NCBI GenBank assembly: GCA_003952965.2
Contig: CM025851.1
Location: 12,443,934-12,507,933, forward strand
Direction: 5' to 3'
Length of the DNA stretch: 64,000 nucleotides
Source: Morella rubra
Taxonomy: Eukaryota > Streptophyta > Magnoliopsida > Fagales > Myricaceae
Shown: one piece after another, positions 1 through 10,127 of the stretch
Layout of the letters: each line of letters opens with the position of its first letter
How positions within the stretch are numbered: position 1 is the stretch's first letter
Translations under genes and position numbers: made by a program
Notes under the pieces: model-generated
Told to the model about the DNA's origin: nothing
The model's input: the letters and a program-made list of their open reading frames with translations, nothing else
Databases searched by the model: none

Positions 1-848
1 GGAGAATATATTTGACCATTTTATAGATCGAACAGGTCTATCTGGTGCTAGAGATTTCTCCCCCATTGAATATCCATTCCTTTCCTTGACTGCATAAGAA
101 TATTCGTTTTGTTTGCGTCGACATTGGTATTCTTTTGTGGACATCATATAAAAATGTCTCGCGGATGGTCTAAATTGAAATAGTAGTCTCACAAACTCCC
201 TTCCCCGCAAAGCATTCCCTTGGCCCCCTTTATTTTTTTATTTTCAATTTTCTCTTTTTGACCCCTGAAAATTTGAAGAACACCTTCCTCGATCCCTTAA
301 AATTCACACTATCTAAACTTTTAAAAGAGATTTTTATTTAAAAAAAAAAGAAAGGAATATCTGACTTCACCACTGTGTAAGTGTACTCTCAGATATCACA
401 TGCAAGGGGGCAAGAACATGTGCAGGCAGCATGCGGGCTACAGAAACTACAGTGCAAAATTCTAAAACAAGCAGAAAGAAAGGTATAGAACTATAGTAGG
501 GATAAGCGGTAAGCCGAACGCAGCAATGTATGATGTCATGCAGACACGTGATATCTACTGCTTAAAAGTTATCTCTTGAGTAATTATTGAGCCTTAACTA
601 ATTTGAATGTAAATGTAACATATTTGCTTGGAATTAAATATACATGAGAGCGACACACAACAAGCATTTAAATATTATAAAATCTAAACTACCTAATAAT
701 TACTGACTAATTAGAATACAAAAAGTGATGATAGTTTCTTCTTTAACCAAGCCTCAGTATCAATTTCTCTGACGCAAATAAATTATTCGGGTTCTGATGA
801 AGTGGTAGTTTTGTACTACTTAAAATATCATATACCAATTAGATAAAC

Positions 849-880
<32 letters not shown>

Positions 881-1107
881 AAAAAAACAAACAAACAAAA
901 TTTAACTAGAATATGAAAAATCTTGCTATCAAATCAAGGAATGCCTAACAGTAGACTGAGGACCACCTCTCTCACAACATATATTAAATAAATACGAATA
1001 TAATTTTTTTTTTTTTTTTTTAAATACTAGTAGTTAAAGATGAGGACCTCGCTTGGAGATGAGACTCAAAAAGCGTATAGAATATCTTTCCCCCGAGGAG
1101 CTTAACG
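1..1107. other. intergenic, no gene seen
   Basis: AT-rich sequence with no open reading frame worth calling. It holds a run of 21 C followed directly by 17 A at 850-887 and a T run near 1003-1021. No transposon ends recognised. Confidence 0.6.
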
Positions 1108-1124
1108 TATATGTATATAAAAGG
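1108..1124 (+). promoter_or_regulatory. possible TATA box
   Basis: The sequence TATATGTATATAAAAGG lies about 40 bases before the small reading frame at 1160. It has the form of a plant TATA box, but TATA-like strings are common in this AT-rich flank. Confidence 0.3.
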
Positions 1125-1159
1125 CAGTCGCAGTTTCTTTTGCATCTACTTTGAATTGA

Positions 1160-1300
1160 ATGCCTTATTTTATTTTGTTTTGGATCCTTGCTTTTTCCAA
1201 GCCTTTTGTTTTATCTGGGCACGACCATTCAAAATCGGATCATATCGAGCCGCAGATACTCAGACAAGTAATAGTTGCCTCCAAGAATAATTTTTTTTAA
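1160..1300 (+). CDS. possible 46-residue small secreted peptide or gene remnant
   Basis: An ATG about 40 bases after a TATA-like box opens a 46-codon frame ending in TAA. The first 20 residues (MPYFILFWILAFSKPFVLSG) are hydrophobic and resemble a signal peptide. The rest is polar (HDHSKSDHIEPQ, then LRQVIVASKNNFF). I do not recognise the family. It could be a small secreted peptide, the first exon of a longer gene, a remnant of one, or chance. The frame ends in a T run, so its end is sensitive to run-length errors. Confidence 0.22.
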   Translation: MPYFILFWILAFSKPFVLSGHDHSKSDHIEPQILRQVIVASKNNFF

Positions 1301-1493
1301 AAAGAAAAAAAAAGTCGGTCCGTAGACTGGTCAACCGCATGACGAATGGAAAGGTCATCAAAAAAAATTATTACAAAAAGGCGTTATGATTTTTTTATTT
1401 TTTATTTTTGGAAGTGCGCGGTAAGAAGAAAGATAGCGTGCAACTCAATGGTCATCAATTTGTCATAAGTAGGTTTGGCATAATATTTTTTTT

Positions 1494-1872
1494 GGGGAAA
1501 ATACACTTTTCACCCACAAACTACCATATATTTTACACTTTGCACCCTAAACTACCAATTTTGATACATTCGCACCCTTTAACTACCAATTTTTAACACT
1601 TTGCACCCTTTATCAAATTTTCAAACTAAAATGACGATAATGCCCTTAGATATTGTTGTCAATTCATTAATTTCTCAAGGGTATTATTGTCAAATAGAGG
1701 GTGCAAAGTGTTTAATATTAGTAGTTGGAGGGTGTAATGTGTCAAAGTGGGTAGTTTAGGGTGCAAAATGTATGACATTGGTAGTTTGAGGGTGCAATGT
1801 CTTAAAGATGGTAGTTTGGGGTGCAATGTGTCACTACTCCGGTAGTTTGTGGGTGAAAAGTGTATTTTCCCC
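1494..1872. mobile_element. foldback MITE, Mutator-like
   Basis: The first 32 bases (1494-1525) and last 32 bases (1841-1872) are exact reverse complements, beginning GGGGAAAATACACTTTTCAC. The interior is built from imperfect copies of about 36 bp containing GCACCCTAAACTACC on the left and the mirror form on the right, so most of the 379-bp element can fold on itself. Both flanks read TATTTTTTTT (1484-1493 and 1873-1882), a possible 10-bp target duplication, but it is low complexity. No coding capacity. Long inverted repeats with a 9-10 bp duplication fit a non-autonomous Mutator-like element. Confidence 0.75.
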
Positions 1873-1882
1873 TATTTTTTTT

Positions 1883-3833
1883 TACAAAAAAAAAACACAA
1901 AACAAAAATATTGAGTAAATTCAAATAGAAAATTTTTGGATTTATCCATGATAAAAGAAAAAGCTTTTAACTTTCACAAAATATTCTTCTTCAATTGAAT
2001 GGTGTAATTAGAAGGGAGATAAATACATTAAAAATTAAATATTATAGGGTTCAGATAATTAATACATTTAGCATTAAATATTATAGCATTCGTTCCTATT
2101 TTTATCTGAATTAGACTATCTAATTTAGGTATGTCAGCAAATTAGAGATCTCACTCCATAAAAATATAGTGAATTAAAAAGGAACGGGCATATGAACATA
2201 GATTTAATTTGTTTTAGTACAGTGTATGTGATTCAAAGACAATACATTCCTATTTGGAGAAAAGTCATAATTAACCTGTATCTATTTGAGAAAAAGTATG
2301 TAAAATAACCAAAATATCTCTCTAAGATAAAATTACTAAAAATATTTAAAAAATCATTAAAAATAATTTGCATATTTTATCTCGGAGGGACATTTGATCA
2401 TTTTACATACTTTTCAAAAAATAAAGTCATCATTTTGATAATAACGGATATGAAATTGATTTTATCATATAGATACTATGATAACTATGATTTTTTTCCC
2501 TTCCTATTTTGTAGTATGTTCGACAGATTATGGTTAAAAAAATCTGTAAAAAAGTTATCCTTAGCTTCTAGGGAATGGATATATGTTGTGAATAAGAGTC
2601 ACTGTCTCCAACACTTCACACGCCTCGGCTAATTATTGTTCTTACAATAGAGAAAGAATACAAATATCACCAATAGTTTGGGTTACCAAAATGCCAATTG
2701 CTAACTCTGTTCCGCTCGTGGAAGAGACTACTCATGCCTAACTAATCATTAATCATCAGTTGCACACGTATAAAAAATAATAACATTAAAAAAAGGAGTC
2801 AGAAAATTAAATCAACAGTTGAAGAAATAGTTCAAATCTCATAGTTTGCTCTTCATCTCCCCCTCCGACCCACCAGCATCTTGTTTGTGCCCCAAGAGAG
2901 CTACAATCATTTTGCTTGCTAATAGTAGGCCCTGACATTTTATCACAATTTCTCTACCTATTACTCCTACTCCAAAAGCTTTTGTATATGCATTATTAGA
3001 GTTGCCATTGTTAATAGCTCTCCTTAAAATGTCAGCTAAACTACCGAGATTCCTCTCTAGTAAGAAGATCCAATTCTAAGAAAAATCAACAAGCATTGAA
3101 TACTATGATATTCACCTGCTATATTTAGAGAATGATAATGGTGTATGATATCTTCTCAAATTGAACCATCTAATTTGAGAGAGAGAATAAATAACCATCC
3201 AATTCTGAGATCCAAAAAAATTCTGCTATTAAATTATGATAATCATCATTGAATGGAGTATGATAAGTTATGATATTGAGCTTAGCAGTTATAATTCACA
3301 AAGAACAGCTAATTTGCTCTAAAAGGGAAGGAGTTGAGGCGAATCTGGGTGAAATCTGCACTTTCTTTCTTTCCTTAAAATTTTGCCAAAGTCACAATGC
3401 AGTTCGTTCTAGAAATTACAAAGTATAGCTCTAAATCAATGCCCACCACACCCTCCAGAAAAAACAGAGGATAACCAATGGTAGCATCATATATATATAT
3501 ATATAACACAGCGTTACAATTCCTTTTGACGATGACTCATTTTCTCAGATGCCAATCATTCCAAAGCTTTCCAATCACTCAAATTAAGTTCAGAGTCAGA
3601 ACCAAATAGAGAGAGCAAGGAAAAACCCAAAAAAAAAAAAGTTAAAAATATGAACGCGAGAATTATTGATGTGAATCCTGTGTAGTTGTTGTACAAATTC
3701 ATGTTAATGGCAACAAAACGAAAAAAGAGGCTTCGAAACACACCGTTAGATCTACATACTGCATGAGTATAATACAATCCTATTATTCCTATCTATCTTT
3801 CTGAGTCAATATTTCATTGTCTCCCATTCCTAT
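1883..3833. other. intergenic, no gene seen
   Basis: AT-rich. A reading frame at 2435-2632 and one at 3556-3777 (minus) have no recognisable composition. The latter probably lies in the 3' untranslated region of the next gene. A short (TA)n stretch sits at about 3489-3506. Confidence 0.5.
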
Positions 3834-4157
3834 CTACACGGGCACAAAAGGTCGAACCCGCGGAGCCGGCTCGTAGCAAAAGGGAGCTGCCGGGTGCTGC
3901 CACTTCTTGAAGACGACTTTCTCGTGCTCCGCCCCCTGCTGCCTCGACTCCTCCCTCGCCTTCATCTCCCCCATCCGATCGGTCACCAACTTCGGCGACG
4001 TCGGTGAAGAGGCGAGCGGCGACAAGAGCGGGATAGCCACGTTCCAATTAGAGGCGGGAGCACTGATCTGCAAGGATGCCGGGGCGCGACGCTGCAGCCG
4101 GCTGGGCTGGCGCCGGTTCCCCGCGTTGCCGGATTTACTCCACTGTGCGTCGGCCAT
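3834..4157 (-). CDS. small plant-conserved protein of unknown function
   Basis: A single-exon frame of 107 residues. It starts MADAQWSKSGNAGNRRQPSR, has a middle segment NWNVAIPLLSPLASSP and ends PAPRVRPFVPV. The ATG at 4157 is preferred to the longer upstream frame (to 4370) because the extra residues are low complexity and a TATA-like box lies inside that stretch. It is rich in Ala, Pro, Arg and Ser, with no signal peptide or membrane segment. Its GC content is much higher than the flanks, which supports coding. The middle motif resembles uncharacterised short plant proteins I have seen, but I cannot name a family or function. Confidence 0.65.
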   Translation of the reverse strand: MADAQWSKSGNAGNRRQPSRLQRRAPASLQISAPASNWNVAIPLLSPLASSPTSPKLVTDRMGEMKAREESRQQGAEHEKVVFKKWQHPAAPFCYEPAPRVRPFVPV

Positions 4158-4317
4158 GGATGAAGAACAGCGGACAAAAAGCAGCGCCTTGTGGAAGGAA
4201 AGTGAATGGCTGAGATCTGGCGAGCAGTTGAATAATTGTGGAGAGGTGGGGGGTTTGGTTTGAGTTGGGTTCTTGTGTGGAACGCAAATGTGGAAGAAGG
4301 GTGGGATGGTGTGGGGG

Positions 4318-4327
4318 TATATATAAA
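4318..4327 (-). promoter_or_regulatory. TATA box of the 3834-4157 gene
   Basis: Read on the minus strand, TTTATATATACC lies about 165 bases before the start codon. It is followed by a pyrimidine-rich leader, as expected for a plant promoter with a leader of about 130 bases. Confidence 0.5.
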
Positions 4328-4603
4328 GAGGGCACGAGGCGCACACGTTCTGGGGTCCAGAAAGAGTCAAAACGGGGCAAGGGATAAAACATATTTGGTA
4401 TAAACGGCTCGGCTTTACAGCCGAGATTTTCGTTAACGGCGGAGTTGCGTGTCATTCATTTAATTCTTCACTTTGTGGACCGTATATTCTTCTCGCGTGT
4501 TTCATGCGCAAGCTGGATCTCCTTTCCTCCTCTCTCGTTTTTTAATTTATATTTTTTTGGTTTCTTCAATTTATAAATTCTGTTTTTTTTTTGGTAAATA
4601 TGA

Positions 4604-4951
4604 TATGGTATAAAAAAATTACAAATTTTTCAATGAAACAAAAGAAAGTTGCAAATTTGTTGTGTGATAAGATTTTCGTTAAAAATATATTTATTTTCTT
4701 TCACTGACAAATATTAGTAGACTACAGAGTCTATTTAGGCACATGACTCGTTGTGGTAGGCATTACAGCTATTGGACTACGATATTTACTTAGGCACATG
4801 ACACACTATGGCTGAAGTGTCCAGCATCTACCATCAATGAAAGAGAAGTGGGTGGATGTAGGAACTTATTTTAAATAGAAATATTACACATTGATTAATT
4901 TGTAACTTTCTTTTATCTCATGAACTAATTTGTAACTTTTTTTTATACTAT
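4604..4951. mobile_element. foldback MITE
   Basis: About 70 bases at the left (ATGGTATAAAAAAATTACAA and onward to about 4675) pair as an imperfect inverted repeat with about 70 bases at the right (about 4885-4951). Both arms share AAAAGAAAGTTGCAAATT-like blocks. The centre is non-coding. No clean target duplication could be fixed, so the family is unknown. Confidence 0.5.
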
Positions 4952-4965
4952 AAATAATGTGGATG

Positions 4966-6738
4966 AATTAATGCCTTTTTTTTTCTAGGCTTAAAATTTT
5001 CAAGTTACAACTTATCTAAACATATACTAGATTTTGAACTTTCAACTCATATTTTCCACCTTATTTTTTAATCATCGTTTGTAGTTATAAGTTTCAATAT
5101 TATGATTGTTCAAGTCCGATGGCAGCAGTAGTTATGGCAATAATTGTGTCATAATCGCCACCGCTACCGGGTGGGCTAATTTCTAGATTTTGGCCACCGT
5201 CATCTTCATCTTTAGGTGCAGTAAACAGTTTTTTATGGTGACTGTTTTAGCGGTGGCAGAAGCCGATTATTGCCATCATTAATGACCTTTTTTTTGCACT
5301 TTTTTGGCCATTGGCTCTTTTTGTGTGTGTAAACTTTGTGGTAATGTCTTTCTATATCACTCAGTATATTTTGAAAATGATAAATCCGTGACAAATTTAG
5401 TTAAGTTGTCTTTAGTGTTTTTTATTTTGGACTTTTTTATTACCAAATTAATAAAACATTTTGAGCCAAATAAAATCTATACAATAAAGTAAGAAATTAA
5501 AAAAAAATTAAAATTAAAAGAGATCTTAAAAAATAGTATCCTGATAATCGGAAAAATTTATATTTTGAGCATCCGACACCGCCATAGGACGATTACGGGA
5601 AAACTTGTACTCTCACCGGTACCGGAGAAATTAGAATTTTCCCATTCCCTTTAACAGCCCTATTCAATATCATGAGATTTCAATTTTGTCTTTTTGGTAT
5701 TGGTGAGACTATAAGTAAAGTAGTTCTGTTATTGTTTAAGTTTGTTGATCAATATCAAATCTTGTCCATCAAATATTCATATCTAGGTACCATAACTGTT
5801 ACTGCTTTGAATCTGTTGACGTGATGGAAGAGTTTTACTAAGAATTTTTCGTATTACTTAGCTTTGAAAGGTTCCCATTACTTGAGATCAAGGATTTGAG
5901 TGGGTAAGTTTAGGGCTATACCTTTGGACTGACATTCTAACACAGAGAATGCATGGTCAAATTTGAAGTTGAAACATATTGATAGAGTTCAACTTTTGAC
6001 CCGACCCAATCATTAATTCCATACAATTCTAGGAACTCTAAAATCTTCTAAAACAACTAAAGGAATTTAGACTTAATTGTTTGTATCTTATTTTGATTAT
6101 TTGAACTTATAAGTCCAAACACAGATAATATTTAATTGAGATAAGGTAAAATGTCCGAATTTAAAATTTTGACTCGATAGCATAAAACAACAGTACTGCA
6201 AAACAGCATATATAGATGACTCTGTTACATCAGTTAAGTAGGGGATTTGAATTTGATATTGACAACAGTAACCATCCAAAGACAGAGATGGGGAAGATGT
6301 TATGGAAGAAAAAGTAATCGGAGCTAATGGAATGTTATCTCGCCATCTTTAGTTAACTCATTATTCTACAGTTGGAGCTAGAAAAATATATTTCTAACCT
6401 CTCATTTTAAAATAGGATAGAAACTATGCTTATTTTATGTATACTTAATTTTACTATCTAATAGATTATGTTAATCCGTATTGTTTTCAAGCTAGTGGTA
6501 GTCATGTCATGATGCTAGTTTTCGTGTTCAACGACATGCGTTAGAATTGCTCTGGGTCTTCAATGACTCTTTTTCCCATCTCTTGGATGCCCAAGGAATA
6601 TGTAACTTAGGAAGTTAAAAAATAATAAATGTTATCTTAAAAAAAAAAAATAATCATTGGATAAGAAAAGATGGTATTAAAAAGTTACTAAAAAATTTAT
6701 TGGGTAAGAAAAAATACATCTGATAAAATGAAGATAAG
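4966..6738. other. intergenic, no gene seen
   Basis: AT-rich and non-coding. A weak inverted repeat around GGCAATAAT and CCACCGCT lies at about 5115-5275 and could be an old MITE. Nothing else recognised. Confidence 0.5.
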
Positions 6739-8493
6739 AGAAAACAGATTTATTGTTTAGCTTTAATTTTTCTTAAATACGCGGACAAATTTATAAAGGA
6801 AAAAAAAAAGGGGACAAATTTTAGCTAAAAATATCATCCTAAGAACTCAGAAGTATCTTTCTTACTCTAATTTTGCTTTATAACTTTTAAATACAGTTCG
6901 CAAATGCGATTCCCAAGAACTACGAACGCAATTACCAGGAAAATACATAGAGTTGAGCTCTTTCATACCTGTATCTACAGTGTATACCACGCCATTGACA
7001 GATACTGAAAGATAGGCCCATTCTGTTTTCGTTGGCGCCATTGAAAGCGGAGCCGAGCGAGAGCCAGAGCGAATTGGAAACAACTTTTTCCTAACAGAAA
7101 GGCAACATAATAGCATCGCAGTCAAAGCCAGAGTTGGGTGCGCTTTGGACGCTTCCTTTAACCGACCCCACCGCCAACTGAAACCCTGGGCCTGGGGACA
7201 AGCTTTAGGAGTTGCAGCTATTCGACCACCACCGAGTGTTTTTACCCTTTTCGCCTCCAGCAGGCGTTACAACCTATGCCATTTAAAAGCCTACAAAACA
7301 CCCACGGTCTAGATTTTGTGAGGCCCAAATAGCTCGAGAGACATCCAACGGTTGAGCTCCCGGTTACGTGGTCAATCCTCGGCCTTTATAATCAAGATAT
7401 GAAGAGCACGTGTTTGGCCCTAGTCCGTTGCTATCTCGATCGTCGGAATATGCAAGTATTTTCTGGACCTAACCAGATATACACTGGGTAATCACGAATC
7501 ATAGTAGGAAGCCCGTAAGATTACCATTGCCAAAATTTACAAAATTTTACAAAATTGGGACACTCCCCAAATATGCAAAAAGAGCTCTCCCAGAGTAGTA
7601 AGAAAAAGTTAAGCATAATTCATCTGAAAAGCATCTTCAGCTCCTCCATTCTAGCTGACCGAACCTCCTCGTCGGTGAGGGCCCCGGAAATCATCCGCTG
7701 CTTCCGTGCCTGGACTTGTTGCAACCGTTCCTCCACCGTGTCCTGTCAACCATTGTCCAACGGCAATGCCGTTTTATTAAAGAGTGAAGTTTGAAATAAA
7801 GGAATCAAACTAGGACAAAGACTGGCGAAAAATAAATAAGTAAATAAATGATACGGCCTAGTTGTATAACAGAGCTAGTCAGAGTGGTCGGCCTCATTAA
7901 ATAATTTACTCAAAACTTTGTAGAAAAAAGAAAAAGTAAAACTCAAATAATGGATGCCACGCAACTTTGGCAACCACTAAAGAACAAAAGTTTATAATCT
8001 ATTGTCCATATAGAAGTATTTTCTTCCACACAAGATTAGCGGGGTGAAGTCACTTTGTCGGAGGCGCAGGTTTTTTTTTTCCCGTGTTAGGATCCGGAGA
8101 TGGGGCTGTTTAATCAAACTTAGTTAGGTTGTGAACAGAAATGAAGCTGTTTAATCAAGTATGGTTAGGTTGTGAACAAGTCCGCATGGCCGAATTGACG
8201 GAAACCAAGCTTGGATCAATTCTGGACGGCTTTCAAGTGGACGGCGGAAGAGTAAAACCAACCTTAACAACTTACCCAAAAAAATAAAATAAAAACTAAC
8301 CTTAACAATGAATCTTCTAACACGAACTGTTCGCTTCTGCCCGATACGATGAATTCGCATTATAGCTTGCTCTTCAACGGCAGGATTCCACCACGGATCC
8401 TACACAATATAATATAGGTTATGCGGCAATCGTGATATTGGGTTGGGAAGGGAGCAGATCATTGTATAGTTTGGAAAAAGAAAAGGTAACTAT
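6739..8493. repeat. tandem duplication, left unit
   Basis: This 1755-bp unit is followed directly by a second copy at 8494-10127. Both units begin AGAAAACAGATTTATTG and end GGTAACTAT. From 7375 to 8493 it matches 9009-10127 without a visible difference (1119 bp, constant offset 1634). From 6739 to 7374 the two copies differ by many small gaps, the right copy being about 121 bases shorter. The unit holds second copies of the last two RAD5B exons. It may be an assembly artefact. Confidence 0.9.
7620..8399 (-). pseudogene. duplicated last two exons of RAD5B-like gene
   Basis: Exact second copies of RAD5B exon 17 (8399-8301, [20 protein letters not shown] onward, helicase motif VI) and exon 18 (7742-7620, ending [11 protein letters not shown] and TGA). 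They lie 1634 bp beyond the copies that complete the main gene. Splice sites and stop are unchanged. They have no promoter or upstream helicase exons of their own. They could act only as alternative 3' exons, or may not exist if the duplication is an assembly error. Confidence 0.8.
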
Positions 8494-10127
8494 AGAAAAC
8501 AGATTTATTGAGCTTTAATTTTTCTTAAATACGCGGAACAAATTTATAAAGGAAAAAAAAAAGGGGACAAATTTTAGCCCATATCAGCAACTCAGAAGTA
8601 TCTTTCTTACTCTAATTTATGCTGGGAAAACAAGCATGGATTCCCAGAACACCGCTTACCAGTGCCATAGAGTTGAGCTCTTTGCATACCTGTATCTACA
8701 GTGTATACCTGCCTATACTGAAAGATAGGGCATTCTGTGCGGCGCCATTTCGGAGCCCGAGCCAGATCCTGGAAACAAGCTCCTAACAGAAAGGCAACTA
8801 GCAATGCAGTCAAAGCCAGACTGGGTGCGCTTTGGACGCTTCCTTTAACCGACCCCACCGCCAACTGTCCTTCTCAAGCAGGAGTTGCAGCTATTCGACC
8901 ACCACCGAGTGTTTTTACCCTTTTCGAGCAGGCGTTACAAATGCCATCGCCCTACAAAACACCCACGGTCTCCGATATAGCTCGTCCAACGGTTGAGCGG
9001 TTACGTGGATCCTCGGCCTTTATAATCAAGATATGAAGAGCACGTGTTTGGCCCTAGTCCGTTGCTATCTCGATCGTCGGAATATGCAAGTATTTTCTGG
9101 ACCTAACCAGATATACACTGGGTAATCACGAATCATAGTAGGAAGCCCGTAAGATTACCATTGCCAAAATTTACAAAATTTTACAAAATTGGGACACTCC
9201 CCAAATATGCAAAAAGAGCTCTCCCAGAGTAGTAAGAAAAAGTTAAGCATAATTCATCTGAAAAGCATCTTCAGCTCCTCCATTCTAGCTGACCGAACCT
9301 CCTCGTCGGTGAGGGCCCCGGAAATCATCCGCTGCTTCCGTGCCTGGACTTGTTGCAACCGTTCCTCCACCGTGTCCTGTCAACCATTGTCCAACGGCAA
9401 TGCCGTTTTATTAAAGAGTGAAGTTTGAAATAAAGGAATCAAACTAGGACAAAGACTGGCGAAAAATAAATAAGTAAATAAATGATACGGCCTAGTTGTA
9501 TAACAGAGCTAGTCAGAGTGGTCGGCCTCATTAAATAATTTACTCAAAACTTTGTAGAAAAAAGAAAAAGTAAAACTCAAATAATGGATGCCACGCAACT
9601 TTGGCAACCACTAAAGAACAAAAGTTTATAATCTATTGTCCATATAGAAGTATTTTCTTCCACACAAGATTAGCGGGGTGAAGTCACTTTGTCGGAGGCG
9701 CAGGTTTTTTTTTTCCCGTGTTAGGATCCGGAGATGGGGCTGTTTAATCAAACTTAGTTAGGTTGTGAACAGAAATGAAGCTGTTTAATCAAGTATGGTT
9801 AGGTTGTGAACAAGTCCGCATGGCCGAATTGACGGAAACCAAGCTTGGATCAATTCTGGACGGCTTTCAAGTGGACGGCGGAAGAGTAAAACCAACCTTA
9901 ACAACTTACCCAAAAAAATAAAATAAAAACTAACCTTAACAATGAATCTTCTAACACGAACTGTTCGCTTCTGCCCGATACGATGAATTCGCATTATAGC
10001 TTGCTCTTCAACGGCAGGATTCCACCACGGATCCTACACAATATAATATAGGTTATGCGGCAATCGTGATATTGGGTTGGGAAGGGAGCAGATCATTGTA
10101 TAGTTTGGAAAAAGAAAAGGTAACTAT
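8494..10127. repeat. tandem duplication, right unit
   Basis: This 1634-bp unit is the copy continuous with the rest of RAD5B. Its first 515 bases (8494-9008) read like the left unit with many gaps of one to twenty bases and few substitutions. The remaining 1119 bases match perfectly. Such a sharp change in divergence is not expected for one duplication event without gene conversion. Confidence 0.9.

Noticed and set aside
3834-4370. A 178-residue frame extending the small gene upstream
   Set aside because: The extra 71 residues are low complexity and the probable TATA box lies within them; the internal ATG at 4157 fits better.
6862-7125. 87-residue minus-strand frame with MAPTKTEWAYLSVSVNGVVY
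   Set aside because: It lies in the part of the duplication where the two units differ by many gaps, so its frame is unreliable. No family was recognised and the sister unit does not keep it.
7555-7794. 79-residue plus-strand frame, repeated exactly at 9189-9428
   Set aside because: It is the antisense shadow of the last RAD5B exon; its exact repetition only reflects the tandem duplication.
8607-8864. 85-residue minus-strand frame in the right duplication unit
   Set aside because: It is the gap-ridden counterpart of the frame above; conservation of neither frame is supported.
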